Below are positions 52,204 to 61,513 of a DNA stretch of 64,000 nt, piece by piece. This stretch comes from Candidatus Omnitrophota bacterium. GTDB lineage: Bacteria > Omnitrophota > Gorgyraeia > Zapsychrales > Zapsychraceae. The DNA is taken from contig JACKFL010000005.1 in the NCBI GenBank assembly GCA_020632495.1, positions 186,001-250,000 on the forward strand, written 5' to 3'. Within the stretch, counting starts at the first letter, position 1. Every line of letters begins with the position of its first letter. Below the pieces are notes generated by a model. That model did no database searches, was not told the DNA's origin, and saw only the letters and a program-made list of their open reading frames with translations. Made by a program: the position numbers and the translations under genes.

Positions 52204-53340
52204 TCAAGTCAGCAACAATCCGAGCAAAGCGCCGCCCAGTACGATCCACACGACATTCGTTTGACGCGCGATCAATACCACCGCGATACTCAAAGCGGCA
52301 ATCAGACCGGACCTCCAGTCCGTCACCGCCGCCGCCGTCCACTTGACGACCACCGCAGCCATGATGCCGACCGCGCTGACATTGACGGCGTCCAGAAAAC
52401 AGGATGCCCAGGCGGATTTGCGTAATTTGGGGATATACGGATTGAGTATCGCCACAAAGACAAACGACGGCAAAAAGATGCCCAAGGTGGCCAGGATCGC
52501 GCCTGTCACACCCTGCATTTGATAACCGATAAACGTTGAGGTGGACAGGACGGGACCCGGGGTGAACTGACCGATCGCCACCGCGTCCAGCAGCTGACTC
52601 CGCGTCAACCAGCCGAGACGATCAATAAACTCACCTTCCAGATAAGCTATCAGAACATATCCGCTGCCGAACAAAACGCAGCCGATCTTTAGGAATGACA
52701 AAAATACCTGCGTGGCGGAGACCGTCACCGCCGGGACGGAAGCGGCTGCCGCCGTCGGCAAGACCAGCGCGGGCCACACCGGCGGGGCGATGCTCTTGGG
52801 CCCCGGCAGAGCGCGCTTGGTATTCAACCAAATCATCCCCGCGACACCTCCGCCGAGGATAGCGATGATCTCGCTCAGACCGGCCAGGGCGCCGATCAGC
52901 ACCGCGCCGCCGATCACGCCTAGCTCCCAACCTTTCAACGCCTTCTTCCCCAGCTTGATCACCGCGCCGAGCATAATCGCGATCACCGCCGGCCTTATTC
53001 CATAGAAGACCGGTTCCCAGGCCGGCACATGACCGTACGACACGTAGCCGTAGGCCAATACGCCGGTCATGATCACCGCCGGAAAGATGAAACACACTCC
53101 GGCCGCAATCAGTCCGGCCCAGCCCGCCCGGTGAAATCCGCAGTGAATCGCCATTTCCGTCGAGTTGGGTCCGGGAATCAGATTGGTGGCGCCCACCAGA
53201 TCGAGAAAATGTTCCCGTGTCATCCACTTGCGCTTGGTGACCACCTCGTCTTCCATCATCGCAATATGGGCCGCCGGACCGCCGAAGGCGACACAGCCCA
53301 GCTTCAAGAAAAGCAAAGCAACTTCCGAAAGTTTGCTCAT
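52204..53340 (-). CDS. chrA: Chromate transporter ChrA (two-domain)
   Basis: A 378-residue protein with two homologous membrane halves. The first has FGGPAAHIAMMEDEVV and IPGPNSTEMAI; the second has FGSGYVLIAYLEGEF and FTPGPVLSTSTFIGYQ. Both are ChrA family signatures. It exports chromate or a related anion in some bacteria; the native substrate here is unknown. Monocistronic between its own terminator and a 104-base gap. Confidence 0.9.
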   Translation of the reverse strand: MSKLSEVALLFLKLGCVAFGGPAAHIAMMEDEVVTKRKWMTREHFLDLVGATNLIPGPNSTEMAIHCGFHRAGWAGLIAAGVCFIFPAVIMTGVLAYGYVSYGHVPAWEPVFYGIRPAVIAIMLGAVIKLGKKALKGWELGVIGGAVLIGALAGLSEIIAILGGGVAGMIWLNTKRALPGPKSIAPPVWPALVLPTAAAASVPAVTVSATQVFLSFLKIGCVLFGSGYVLIAYLEGEFIDRLGWLTRSQLLDAVAIGQFTPGPVLSTSTFIGYQMQGVTGAILATLGIFLPSFVFVAILNPYIPKLRKSAWASCFLDAVNVSAVGIMAAVVVKWTAAAVTDWRSGLIAALSIAVVLIARQTNVVWIVLGGALLGLLLT

Positions 53341-53444
53341 AACAGGACCATCCGGTTAAAGACAAATCTCATGAATCTTCTTTATACTCGAGGAGACCGG
53401 GGGCTTGGTGTTCTTGGGCAGCGCCGCAGCGGTGGGAATCAACC

Positions 53445-54296
53445 TTAATGACACTGAAGAATCATCCAGGTGCGCTCAAAGCGGCGTTCGGCGAGGTCTT
53501 GTTTGCGGATCCAGAAGTACAGCATGCCGGCGTCTCCCCACACCATCTCCGACGGTGGATGTTCGTCGAGTTGAAACAACAGCACCCAGTCGTCCTTTCC
53601 CTTGGCCAATTCCAGGGCCCGCGGATTTTCGTAACCGGAGGTATCTCCGCAGTACAGACCGTTGGTGACGAGCTGGCATTCCAGCTGCATCATGTCCTGT
53701 TGTATCGGATTGGGATAGCCGAACATCTGTACCGTCGGGGTACTCGCCTCCTTGGCATCGCAATACTGATCGCTGAGCCGGTCGTCCTTGAGGAATTCCT
53801 CCAGCCGTTTGTCTTCGGCCGACGGCAGCGAATAGCCGTCATAAAAAGTGATCCGGCATTCGCCGAAGGTGGTGGGTGTGACGAGTTTGGTCTTCAGACC
53901 GAAAAGGACCTTGGTCTCAAAGGTGGGCAGGCGGATCGGGTTGTAGACGCCTCCCGGCTCCTCGTAAATGACGCGAATCGATGGCGAGTCATCGGGATCG
54001 AAGCCCCAGACTTCCAGATCGTAAAAGAAGTACAACATGCCCGCCGGCGGCAACTGGTCGTGGTTAATCTCCGCCAGATTGATTTGGGCGATGAAGGCCA
54101 GCGGTTTGTCTTCGCGCTGCGGCCAGCGGAAATCACCGGTCACGTCGGGCCGGCCGCCGATCTTGGACCCGCCGATCTTGAGCGGCGCTTCACCCACGAA
54201 TCCTTTGACGCACGGTTGCTGAACCTCCTCCAGGACCGGGGCCAGCGGCTGCAGCTGAAAACGCTCGATGAGCTCGGTCAGCGGCACGTCCTTCAC
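53445..54296 (-). CDS. DUF1963 (YwqG-like) protein
   Basis: A 283-residue soluble protein with the DUF1963 pattern SKIGGRPDVTGDFRWPQREDKPLAFIAQINLAEI and, near the C-terminus, WVLLFQLDEHPPSEMVWGDAGMLYFWIRKQDLAERRFERTWMILQCH. Function unknown; family members are often next to other hypothetical soluble proteins. A GTG at 54296 makes a GTGA overlap with the upstream stop and is preferred over a longer frame. Confidence 0.85.
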   Translation of the reverse strand: MKDVPLTELIERFQLQPLAPVLEEVQQPCVKGFVGEAPLKIGGSKIGGRPDVTGDFRWPQREDKPLAFIAQINLAEINHDQLPPAGMLYFFYDLEVWGFDPDDSPSIRVIYEEPGGVYNPIRLPTFETKVLFGLKTKLVTPTTFGECRITFYDGYSLPSAEDKRLEEFLKDDRLSDQYCDAKEASTPTVQMFGYPNPIQQDMMQLECQLVTNGLYCGDTSGYENPRALELAKGKDDWVLLFQLDEHPPSEMVWGDAGMLYFWIRKQDLAERRFERTWMILQCH

Positions 54297-54754
54297 CGCG
54301 ATCTCCCTTTGTTGTACCAATCCCGCCAGCGCGCGATCGCCTCCTGCCGCTGTTCCGCGGGATCGTTCCATACAAACCCGAAATCCTTGCCGGTCAGTTT
54401 CTTCAAGGATTCATTCGCCCGGTAACGGGTCGTGGCCATGCCTGCTTCCCTGTAGTTCGCGCCGACATGGACCGAATCGTCGGCCAGCGCGTCGATGAGA
54501 TAGGCGATGGATGTGCGGTTGCCGTGCTCGCCCAGGGCCGTGGCCGCGTAGGCGCGCAGCGTGGTCTGCGGGCCCACCAGGGCCTGATACAACAGCACCA
54601 ACGGGATCTCCTCTTTGGTCTCGATCTTCTCAAACAGCTCGGGGACCAGCTCCTGGGGCAGCGGTTCCACGGACGGGGCCAGCCGCGGGTACTGAGCGGC
54701 GGCCGGTGTGGCGAGACATAACAGCGCGGATATGAGGCACAAAATCTTTTTCAT
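54293..54754 (-). CDS. Periplasmic HEAT-repeat-like protein
   Basis: A 153-residue protein with a clear signal peptide (MKKILCLISALLCLATPAAA|QY). The mature part has helical repeats of HEAT type (LRAYAATALGEHGNRTSIAYLIDALADDSV), followed by YRANESLKKLTGKDFGFVWNDPAEQRQEAIARWRDWYNKG. The 3' end is coupled to the DUF1963 gene. The longer upstream frame crosses the divergent promoter and is rejected. Confidence 0.75.
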   Translation of the reverse strand: MKKILCLISALLCLATPAAAQYPRLAPSVEPLPQELVPELFEKIETKEEIPLVLLYQALVGPQTTLRAYAATALGEHGNRTSIAYLIDALADDSVHVGANYREAGMATTRYRANESLKKLTGKDFGFVWNDPAEQRQEAIARWRDWYNKGRSR

Positions 54755-54762
54755 ACGGCAAT

Positions 54763-54771
54763 ATTGTACCA
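54763..54771 (-). promoter_or_regulatory. Extended -10 promoter for the HEAT-repeat gene, probably leaderless
   Basis: On the minus strand TGG-TACAAT ends eight bases before the ATG at 54754. No recognisable -35. Confidence 0.45.
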
Positions 54772-54852
54772 GTTTTTCCCGCTGAATTCCGTACGAAAAT
54801 GACCGGAAACGGGTCGCCGGCCGCGGGCCGCTCAGACGGGGTATCTTGTTCC

Positions 54853-54880
54853 TTGTTTGTCCCTGCCGATAGGATATAAT
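54853..54880 (+). promoter_or_regulatory. Promoter for the MaoC-SDR gene, probably leaderless
   Basis: TTGTTT (54853-54858), a 16-bp spacer and perfect TATAAT (54875-54880) lie six bases before the ATG at 54887. No Shine-Dalgarno sequence fits between. Confidence 0.6.
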
Positions 54881-54886
54881 AGCGCC

Positions 54887-56296
54887 ATGACAACACGCCG
54901 GTTTACCCTTGCTGATCAACTTGCCTTTGCCGGACTCTCCGGGGACAACAATCCCCTGCATGTGGACGCAGTAGCCGCACGGCGTCTGCTCTTCGGCGCG
55001 CCCGTTGTGCACGGGATCCACACCCTATTATGGGCACTGGAATGCGGGCTCACGGACACCGATGCTCCGCTGATCATCCGTTCGCTGAAGGCCGTCTTTT
55101 CCCGGCCCGTGCGGGTGGGATCGGAGGTCGGTCTGAGGACAACAATAATTGGGGAACACCAGGCCCGGATGGAAATAATGACCGCCGACGGCCCGGCGAC
55201 CACGATCGATTTTTCCTGGGAGTCCGGACCGCCGCCGCAGTCTATTGCGATAACCGACGCCAGGCCGGTCCAGCACCCGCCGGACGACCTCGGCGAACAG
55301 GATATTGCGGGAAAGTCGGGCGCCCTCGATTTGCGGCTGCCGCGCGCGGACGCCGCCCGAATGTTTCCGCGGCTGACCTCCTTGCTGAGCGCTGCCGATT
55401 TGGCTACCCTGTTGGCAACCACCCGGCTGGTCGGTGTGGAATGTCCCGGATTGCACTCGGTCTATTCGGAACTGTGGCTGAACGCGGTTGAGGGCGAATC
55501 TGAATCCGTTCTGCGCTACAACGTCACGCGCTGCGAACGACGGATGGTATGGATGGACGTCATTGCCCCCCGCTTTACCGGCGGGATCCGGTCGCTGGTG
55601 CGACCGACATTCCGCGGACAGGGTTCGTATGCGCTTCACAAGGAGTCGGTCGACTCAACCGAATTCCGCGGCCAACGGGCCTTGATCGTCGGAGGCTCCC
55701 GTGGTCTCGGTGAAACCGCGGCAAAGTTTCTGGCCGCCGGCGGCGCCGAGGTGCGGATCACCTACACGCGCGGCCGTGACGATGCCGAACAAATTGTTAC
55801 CGACATCACCGGCGGCGGCGGCACGGCCGCAAGTCTGCCGCTGGACGTCACCGCACCGCCGGATGGTCTGACCGACGGACTGAACGGTTGGCAGCCCACC
55901 CATCTGTATTATTTTGCCACGCCGTATATCGCCGCGGGAAGCCGGGGACGGTTCTCGGCGGAGGTATTCGATCGCTTCTGCCGATTCTATGTCACCGGCT
56001 TTCAATCCCTGGTCGAAATCCTTGTGCCGGGAGGTTTGCGCGGCGTCTATTATCCGTCCACGGTCTTCGTCGAAGAACTTCCCGCCGACATGGCCGAGTA
56101 CGCGACAGCCAAGCAAGCCGGCGAAACCTTATGCGCCATCCTGGCCAAGACGCACCGCGACCTCACCATCCACTGTCCACGCCTGCCCAAGCTGACCACC
56201 GATCAAACACAATCCATCATCCCCACCCGCACCGCCGCAGCCGGTCCGGTTATCCTCGAGCACCTGCGCCAGCTGCGGGACGCCACCCGGACATGA
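54887..56296 (+). CDS. MaoC-like dehydratase fused to short-chain dehydrogenase
   Basis: A 469-residue protein. The first hot-dog domain has SGDNNPLHVD (D20, H25). A second hot-dog-like segment (VGVECPGLHSVYSELWL) lies near residues 182-198. A C-terminal SDR has GGSRGLG at 269-275, Ser391 and YATAK (Y405, K409), so its active site looks intact. It may hydrate or reduce acyl-CoA/ACP intermediates, joining reduction and dehydration in one chain. A frame upstream of ATG 54887 crosses the promoter. A 116-base gap separates it from the MBOAT gene. Confidence 0.82.
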   Translation: MTTRRFTLADQLAFAGLSGDNNPLHVDAVAARRLLFGAPVVHGIHTLLWALECGLTDTDAPLIIRSLKAVFSRPVRVGSEVGLRTTIIGEHQARMEIMTADGPATTIDFSWESGPPPQSIAITDARPVQHPPDDLGEQDIAGKSGALDLRLPRADAARMFPRLTSLLSAADLATLLATTRLVGVECPGLHSVYSELWLNAVEGESESVLRYNVTRCERRMVWMDVIAPRFTGGIRSLVRPTFRGQGSYALHKESVDSTEFRGQRALIVGGSRGLGETAAKFLAAGGAEVRITYTRGRDDAEQIVTDITGGGGTAASLPLDVTAPPDGLTDGLNGWQPTHLYYFATPYIAAGSRGRFSAEVFDRFCRFYVTGFQSLVEILVPGGLRGVYYPSTVFVEELPADMAEYATAKQAGETLCAILAKTHRDLTIHCPRLPKLTTDQTQSIIPTRTAAAGPVILEHLRQLRDATRT

Positions 56297-56412
56297 CCTG
56301 CAACTGACATTATGATCAAGAATTCCCTTGCCCCGGCCATAACCGGATGCTAAGGTCTAAGTCTCACCGGTAATCCCGGCTTCCGGCAAGCCTTAACGCG
56401 ATAACACCGTGT

Positions 56413-57825
56413 ATGCTATTCAATTCCTTTGAATTCCTGGCCTTCCTCTGTATTGTCCTGCCCGTCTATTTTTTTCTAAAGCACCTGCGCCGGCAGAACT
56501 ACTGGCTGTTGGCCGCGAGTTATTTTTTCTACGGGTGCTGGGACTGGCGTTTTTTATCATTAATTGTTATCTCCACACTCAATGACTATTTCTGCGCCAA
56601 GGGCATTGACCGCGCGCAGACACCCGCCCGACGCCGGATTTTTCTGTGGTTGAGTATCGGTGTGAATCTGGGTATTCTGGGATTCTTCAAGTATTACGGA
56701 TTCTTCGTGGGGAGTCTGACCGATCTGCTGGGTGTCTTTCACATCACGTTTCATCCCAAACTGCTGGACGTCATCCTGCCGATGGGCATTTCTTTTTATA
56801 CCTTCCAAACGATGAGCTACACCATCGATGTCTATCAACGCAAATATCCGGCCTCGCATCGGTTCCTCGATTTCGCTCTCTACGTGGCGTTCTTCCCGCA
56901 GCTGGTGGCCGGTCCGATCGAACGCGCGCACCGATTGCTTCATCAGATCGAGACGCCGCGTTGTTTTTCCTCAACGCAGTTTAAAGAAGGCTGCTATCTG
57001 ATTTACTTGGGGCTGTTCCAAAAAGTGTTTGTGGCGGACAATCTGGCCCGGATCGTCAATCCGGTGTTTGCCGTGAACGGCGATCAAAACGGCGCGCTGG
57101 TACTCATCGCGGTCTACGCCTTCGCCTTTCAGATTTTCTGTGATTTCGCGGGATACACCAACATCGCACGCGGTGTCGCGAAGCTCTTCGGTTTCGAGTT
57201 AATGCTCAATTTCAATTTGCCGTACCTTGCCAAGAACCCTCAGGACTTCTGGCGCCGCTGGCACATCAGCCTCTCAACATGGCTGCGCGACTATTTGTAC
57301 ATCCCGTTGGGCGGGTCGCGGCTCGGGCCGTGGCGCAATCTGCGCAACCTGGTACTGGTGATGGCGCTCGGCGGATTATGGCACGGCGCGGCATGGACCT
57401 TCGTGATTTGGGGACTCTATCACGGCCTGTTGTTGGCGGGACACCGGGTTATCATTGCAATAAAGAAACCAGCTGCGCACGACGGCATGCCGGTCCGTTG
57501 GCTGAAGACATTGGCTTTTTTTCATGCGGTTTGTTTCGGCTGGCTGATTTTCCGGGCACAGTCCATGGGCCAGGTTGCGGCGATGACCGGGAGCCTGTTC
57601 GCGCATTTTTACCCTGACCACACCGTGTTCACGCCGGCATTGCAGCTGTGTCTGATCGTCGGGCCGCTGCTGGTCCTGCAATTCTTTCAAGCCCGGACAA
57701 ACGATCTGTTGATTTTGTACCGTCAGCACTGGCTGGTCCAGACCATCGTATATGCGTTTATGGGTTATCTGATCCTGGGTTGGGGGATCTTAAAGGCCGA
57801 GGAATTTATCTACTTCCAATTCTAA
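56413..57825 (+). CDS. MBOAT family O-acyltransferase
   Basis: A 470-residue AlgI/PatA-type protein with about eleven helices. The N-terminus MLFNSFEFLAFLCIVLPVYFF and the active-site region MALGGLWHGAAWTFVIWGLYHG (catalytic His near 325) are typical. It passes acyl groups across the inner membrane to a periplasmic partner. Only three bases separate it from the SGNH gene. Confidence 0.92.
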   Translation: MLFNSFEFLAFLCIVLPVYFFLKHLRRQNYWLLAASYFFYGCWDWRFLSLIVISTLNDYFCAKGIDRAQTPARRRIFLWLSIGVNLGILGFFKYYGFFVGSLTDLLGVFHITFHPKLLDVILPMGISFYTFQTMSYTIDVYQRKYPASHRFLDFALYVAFFPQLVAGPIERAHRLLHQIETPRCFSSTQFKEGCYLIYLGLFQKVFVADNLARIVNPVFAVNGDQNGALVLIAVYAFAFQIFCDFAGYTNIARGVAKLFGFELMLNFNLPYLAKNPQDFWRRWHISLSTWLRDYLYIPLGGSRLGPWRNLRNLVLVMALGGLWHGAAWTFVIWGLYHGLLLAGHRVIIAIKKPAAHDGMPVRWLKTLAFFHAVCFGWLIFRAQSMGQVAAMTGSLFAHFYPDHTVFTPALQLCLIVGPLLVLQFFQARTNDLLILYRQHWLVQTIVYAFMGYLILGWGILKAEEFIYFQF

Positions 57826-57828
57826 AAC

Positions 57829-59109
57829 ATGAAAACCAAACTCTTTCATTTCTGTTTGCGTGTCGTCGTTTTCTGGGTCGCCCTCGAGTTCTTCTTTGTC
57901 GCCGGCGGGCAATCATCAAAATGGTATACGTGGCTGATCAATAAAGTCCGGATGGGAGCCGCCGCACAACAGACCGTACTCTGCCTCGGCGACTCGATCA
58001 CCCAAGGCGGCGGGGACCATGCCTACCCCCGGTTGCTGGAGGAGTATCTTAACAGGCATGCCTCCTCCCGGTTCCGTGTGATCAACGTCGCCCAGGCCGG
58101 CAAGGACTCGGCATACTTCTCCGCGGAACTGGCCGGATGGCTGAAGGAATATCAGCCGGACTATGTCGTGATCATGCTCGGGCTGTTCGATAAAAAGCGG
58201 ACGACGGCCGTGGAAAGGAGCACGCCGCGGATCAGCTTGAAAAGTGTCCAAGTGGTGGGCAGAATTATCCGCAATGAACTCAATGCGCGCCGTACACCCG
58301 AAAAGGCGTCCGCCTCAGAGCCGCCCGAGGACAAAAAGAACACGCCTCGCAAGGAGTCCTTTGACGGCATGGACAAGAAACTCAAGGAGCTATACATGTA
58401 CGCGCTGGTGCTCAACGCGCGCAAACAATACACCGAAGAAGAGAAGGTCTACGCGCTGTTGTTGACCTCCCCCGACGTGCCTCGTCGGGTGCGCTCCAAA
58501 GTGTTCGAAAACCTCGGCCGAAACTTATGGACACAAAGAAAGTACGCGGACTATGCGCAGATCATGGACAACATTCCCTACTACTCGTGGCCGGATGACT
58601 GGGTGGAGAATATCTGCCGCACTCCCTCCGTGAGCCGTCCGGTCACGGCCGCGCTCGAACAGCGCATTCAGAAGAATCCCTCCGACCAGGACCGCTTGAG
58701 CCTGCTCCTCGCTTGCTACGAACAAGCCGGCGAGCAGGCGGGTGCTGCCCGACTTCGTAAACTGCGTGACGCGGCGGCTTCGTCCTATGTTAATGCATTC
58801 ACACAAACACAATATCTCACCATGCTCAAGGCCCTCGAAGACGCCGGCGTCAGACCGGTGCTGGCCCAGTATCCCCTGCGGGATACGGACACCTTGAGGC
58901 ATATGGTCCGCTCCTCCGGTAACTACGAGCGGATCATCTTTGTCGAGAATGTCTCAAACTTTCAGGGTGCCCTGCAACTTGAACATTACAAGGAATACTT
59001 CGTCGACCGCGCCGCCGGCATCTTCGGCCACGGCACGCCCAAAGGAAATCAAATAATCGCGGAGAATATCGGCAAGGCGATTCTGGGGCAATCCGGTGAG
59101 GAATTTTAA
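57829..59109 (+). CDS. SGNH/GDSL hydrolase, likely partner of the MBOAT protein
   Basis: A 426-residue protein with an N-terminal hydrophobic anchor (residues 8-26). LGDSITQGGGDHAYPRLLEEYL has the nucleophile Ser56, and YFVDRAAGIFGHGTPKGNQIIA near residue 395 carries the Asp/His pair. The middle (about residues 150-300) is helical and partly TPR-like. Such pairs O-acetylate or acylate exported polysaccharides (compare AlgI with AlgJ/AlgX). Confidence 0.82.
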   Translation: MKTKLFHFCLRVVVFWVALEFFFVAGGQSSKWYTWLINKVRMGAAAQQTVLCLGDSITQGGGDHAYPRLLEEYLNRHASSRFRVINVAQAGKDSAYFSAELAGWLKEYQPDYVVIMLGLFDKKRTTAVERSTPRISLKSVQVVGRIIRNELNARRTPEKASASEPPEDKKNTPRKESFDGMDKKLKELYMYALVLNARKQYTEEEKVYALLLTSPDVPRRVRSKVFENLGRNLWTQRKYADYAQIMDNIPYYSWPDDWVENICRTPSVSRPVTAALEQRIQKNPSDQDRLSLLLACYEQAGEQAGAARLRKLRDAAASSYVNAFTQTQYLTMLKALEDAGVRPVLAQYPLRDTDTLRHMVRSSGNYERIIFVENVSNFQGALQLEHYKEYFVDRAAGIFGHGTPKGNQIIAENIGKAILGQSGEEF

Positions 59110-59166
59110 CGAAAGCGGTGTCTCGGCGGTACCGCAGCGACGCGGCGTTTTAAATCTGTTTCGTTT

Positions 59167-60840
59167 CTATACATTTCCTGCATTTCCCGTCTGCGTCGTC
59201 AGAACGGCTGCCCGCGCCAGGGCCCGATCGATATTGACCAGGATATTCTCCTCTCCGATCATCCGCACGATTCCGGACGTCCTCAGCTGGTTCAGCAAGT
59301 TATTTTGAACGCCCGACAACAAAATGGTCACGCCGGCATGTTTGGACTGGGCAATCACCCGGCGCAGCGCGTTGAGGGCGGTCGCGTCGATACTCGAGAC
59401 GTGCCGCATCCGCAGGATCCGGATCGCCGGATTCTTCTCAATGTTGCTCATCGTCTCCATAAACGTGGAGGCCATCCCGAAAAAGAACGGTCCGCTGATT
59501 TCAAACACCTCAATACCCGGCGGGATGACCTTGCGGCTGAGCGCGTCCGGGTCGTCCCGGTCTTCCTCATTGAAAAACTCGCCGGTCACCTCGCTCACGC
59601 TGGCCGTTTGGGACAACCGGTGGATAAATAATAACGCGGCCAACACGATGCCGATCTCGATGGCCACAGTCAGGTCGAAGATGACCGTCAGCAGGAAGGT
59701 CACCACCAGTACCAGGGTATCGCTTTTGGGCGCCCGCAGGACCATGGCAAAGGAGTGCCACTCCCCCATCCGGTAGGCCACGATCACCAGGATGCCGGCC
59801 AGCGTCGCCAACGGGATCATCGACGCCCACTTCCCGAATACCAGCATGATCAACAGCAGTGTGACGGCGTGAACGATCCCGGCGACGGGCGTGCGGCCGC
59901 CGTTGTGGACATTGGTCGCGGTGCGCGCGATCGCCCCGGTGGCGGGAATGCCGCCGAACAGCGGCGAGGCGATATTGGCCAGCCCCTGCGCCAACAGTTC
60001 CATATTCGAGCGGTGCTTACCGCCGATCATCCCGTCCGCCACGATCGCCGATAACAAGGATTCGATCCCGGCCAGCATGGCGATCGTGAAGGCGGGGCGG
60101 ATCAATTCATTGATATTAACCCCGTCGACACGCGGCAGCTGCGGCCAGGGGATCGTGTGCGGGATCTCGCCGAACTTGCTGCCGATGGTCTCTACCGGCA
60201 GTTGAAACCAATGGACCACGGCGGTGGTCGCGATAATCGCCACGAACGAACCCGGGATCCGCTTGGAGACGCGCAGAAACAGGAGCACCAGCACGATGGT
60301 CGCACCGGACGTGGCGGCAGCATACGGATTGATCGAATGCAGGTGGCGGACGATCTCGCCGCACTTGCCGAAAAACTCGGCCGGCATGGTCGCGATTTCC
60401 AAGCCGAGCAGGTCCTTAATCTGCGACAGAAAGATAATGACGGCGATGCCCGACGTGAACCCGACGATAACCGGGTACGGCACGAATTTGATTGCCGCCC
60501 CCATCCGCGACATCCCCAGGATGCACAGCATGATCCCGCCGAGTAGGGTGGCCACCGCCAGCCCCTCCACCCCGTGTTTCTGGACGATGTCGTAGACGAT
60601 CACCACGAACGCCCCGGTCGGCCCGCCGATCTGTACGCGGCTGCCGCCCAGCCCCGAAATGATCACGCCCGCGACCACCGCGGTAATCAGTCCCTTCTCC
60701 GGGGAAACCCCCGAGGCAATAGCGAAGGCAATAGCCAGCGGCAGGGCCACGATGCCGACGATGATCCCGGCGATGGTGTCGTTCTTGAACTGACTCCAGG
60801 AATAGGTCTTCAGGGTATCGATGATTTTCGGTCTTAGCAT
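59167..60840 (-). CDS. SulP family anion transporter
   Basis: A 557-residue protein with about 12-14 helices. Family motifs include ALPLAIAFAIASGVSPEKGLITAVVAGVI, GGSRVQIGGPTGAF and GGIPATGAIARTATNVHNGGRTPVAGI. A C-terminal STAS domain (FEISGPFFFGMASTF, RMRHVSSIDATALNALRRVI) completes it. It imports sulfate, bicarbonate or other anions. No carbonic anhydrase or sulfate gene is adjacent, so the substrate is open. Confidence 0.92.
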   Translation of the reverse strand: MLRPKIIDTLKTYSWSQFKNDTIAGIIVGIVALPLAIAFAIASGVSPEKGLITAVVAGVIISGLGGSRVQIGGPTGAFVVIVYDIVQKHGVEGLAVATLLGGIMLCILGMSRMGAAIKFVPYPVIVGFTSGIAVIIFLSQIKDLLGLEIATMPAEFFGKCGEIVRHLHSINPYAAATSGATIVLVLLFLRVSKRIPGSFVAIIATTAVVHWFQLPVETIGSKFGEIPHTIPWPQLPRVDGVNINELIRPAFTIAMLAGIESLLSAIVADGMIGGKHRSNMELLAQGLANIASPLFGGIPATGAIARTATNVHNGGRTPVAGIVHAVTLLLIMLVFGKWASMIPLATLAGILVIVAYRMGEWHSFAMVLRAPKSDTLVLVVTFLLTVIFDLTVAIEIGIVLAALLFIHRLSQTASVSEVTGEFFNEEDRDDPDALSRKVIPPGIEVFEISGPFFFGMASTFMETMSNIEKNPAIRILRMRHVSSIDATALNALRRVIAQSKHAGVTILLSGVQNNLLNQLRTSGIVRMIGEENILVNIDRALARAAVLTTQTGNAGNV

Positions 60841-60898
60841 GTGCGGGAATTCCTGCGGGAGCAGCTTGCGGCCGTCGGCCGCGCAATACTTCAGGTGA

Positions 60899-60927
60899 AA
60901 AAAAATCTCCTCCGGGCGGGAGGAGTT
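60899..60927 (-). terminator. Rho-independent terminator after the AllA-like gene
   Basis: On the minus strand ACTCCTCCCG, a short loop and GGAGGAG are followed by ATTTTTTTT. It is 60-90 bases downstream of the stop at 60990. Confidence 0.88.
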
Positions 60928-60989
60928 AGGGTTAAACGTCGAGTCTTGTTATTATACTTTCTGGCCGAAAATAAGCAATAAAGCGGAAA

Positions 60990-61460
60990 TTATTCTATGT
61001 GCCCCGGATCCGGCAGCTCCTCCGGGCGGGATATGCGCCGGCCCAGTTCCCAGTAACGGCAGGTCACTTTGCTGTTTTCGGTGATCTTGATCTCGGTCTC
61101 CGGTGAGCAGGTCACGAGGCCGTGCCACACGCCTTTGCGGATGATCAGCGGTTTGTCGAGGATAAAGCAGCGCATTGCGGCGAAGTCTTTGCGCAGGGCG
61201 GTGAAGATCAACGCCCGGCCGCGCACCGGTTCGAAGGTCTCATCCGATGTCGGATGACATTCCAGCCGGCCGATGGTCCTATCCCGCAGCACCAGATACG
61301 CCACCCGCCAGCCGGTGCGTCCGCTCTCGGCGTGAACGATCCGCCACAAGTTCCGCACCCTCCCCTTGGCTTCCTTGTTCGGGTACTCGATGATTTTACC
61401 GTAAGGGCGGAAGCTGTTGCGGTCGGGGGTGAGGATGTGGGATTCAAAACTCATCGACAT
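60990..61460 (-). CDS. Ureidoglycolate lyase (AllA)-like cupin protein
   Basis: A 156-residue protein. LECHPTSDETFEPVRGRALIFTA and KPLIIRKGVWHGLV match the AllA cupin core, including the HP and GVWH metal or substrate positions. No other purine-degradation gene is nearby, so it may act on a different substrate. An alternative ATG lies two codons in. Confidence 0.65.
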   Translation of the reverse strand: MSMSFESHILTPDRNSFRPYGKIIEYPNKEAKGRVRNLWRIVHAESGRTGWRVAYLVLRDRTIGRLECHPTSDETFEPVRGRALIFTALRKDFAAMRCFILDKPLIIRKGVWHGLVTCSPETEIKITENSKVTCRYWELGRRISRPEELPDPGHIE

Positions 61461-61513
61461 GGATTCAATAATGCGTTACACATATGATAGAAATCTTCCT
61501 ATATTTTCTAATA

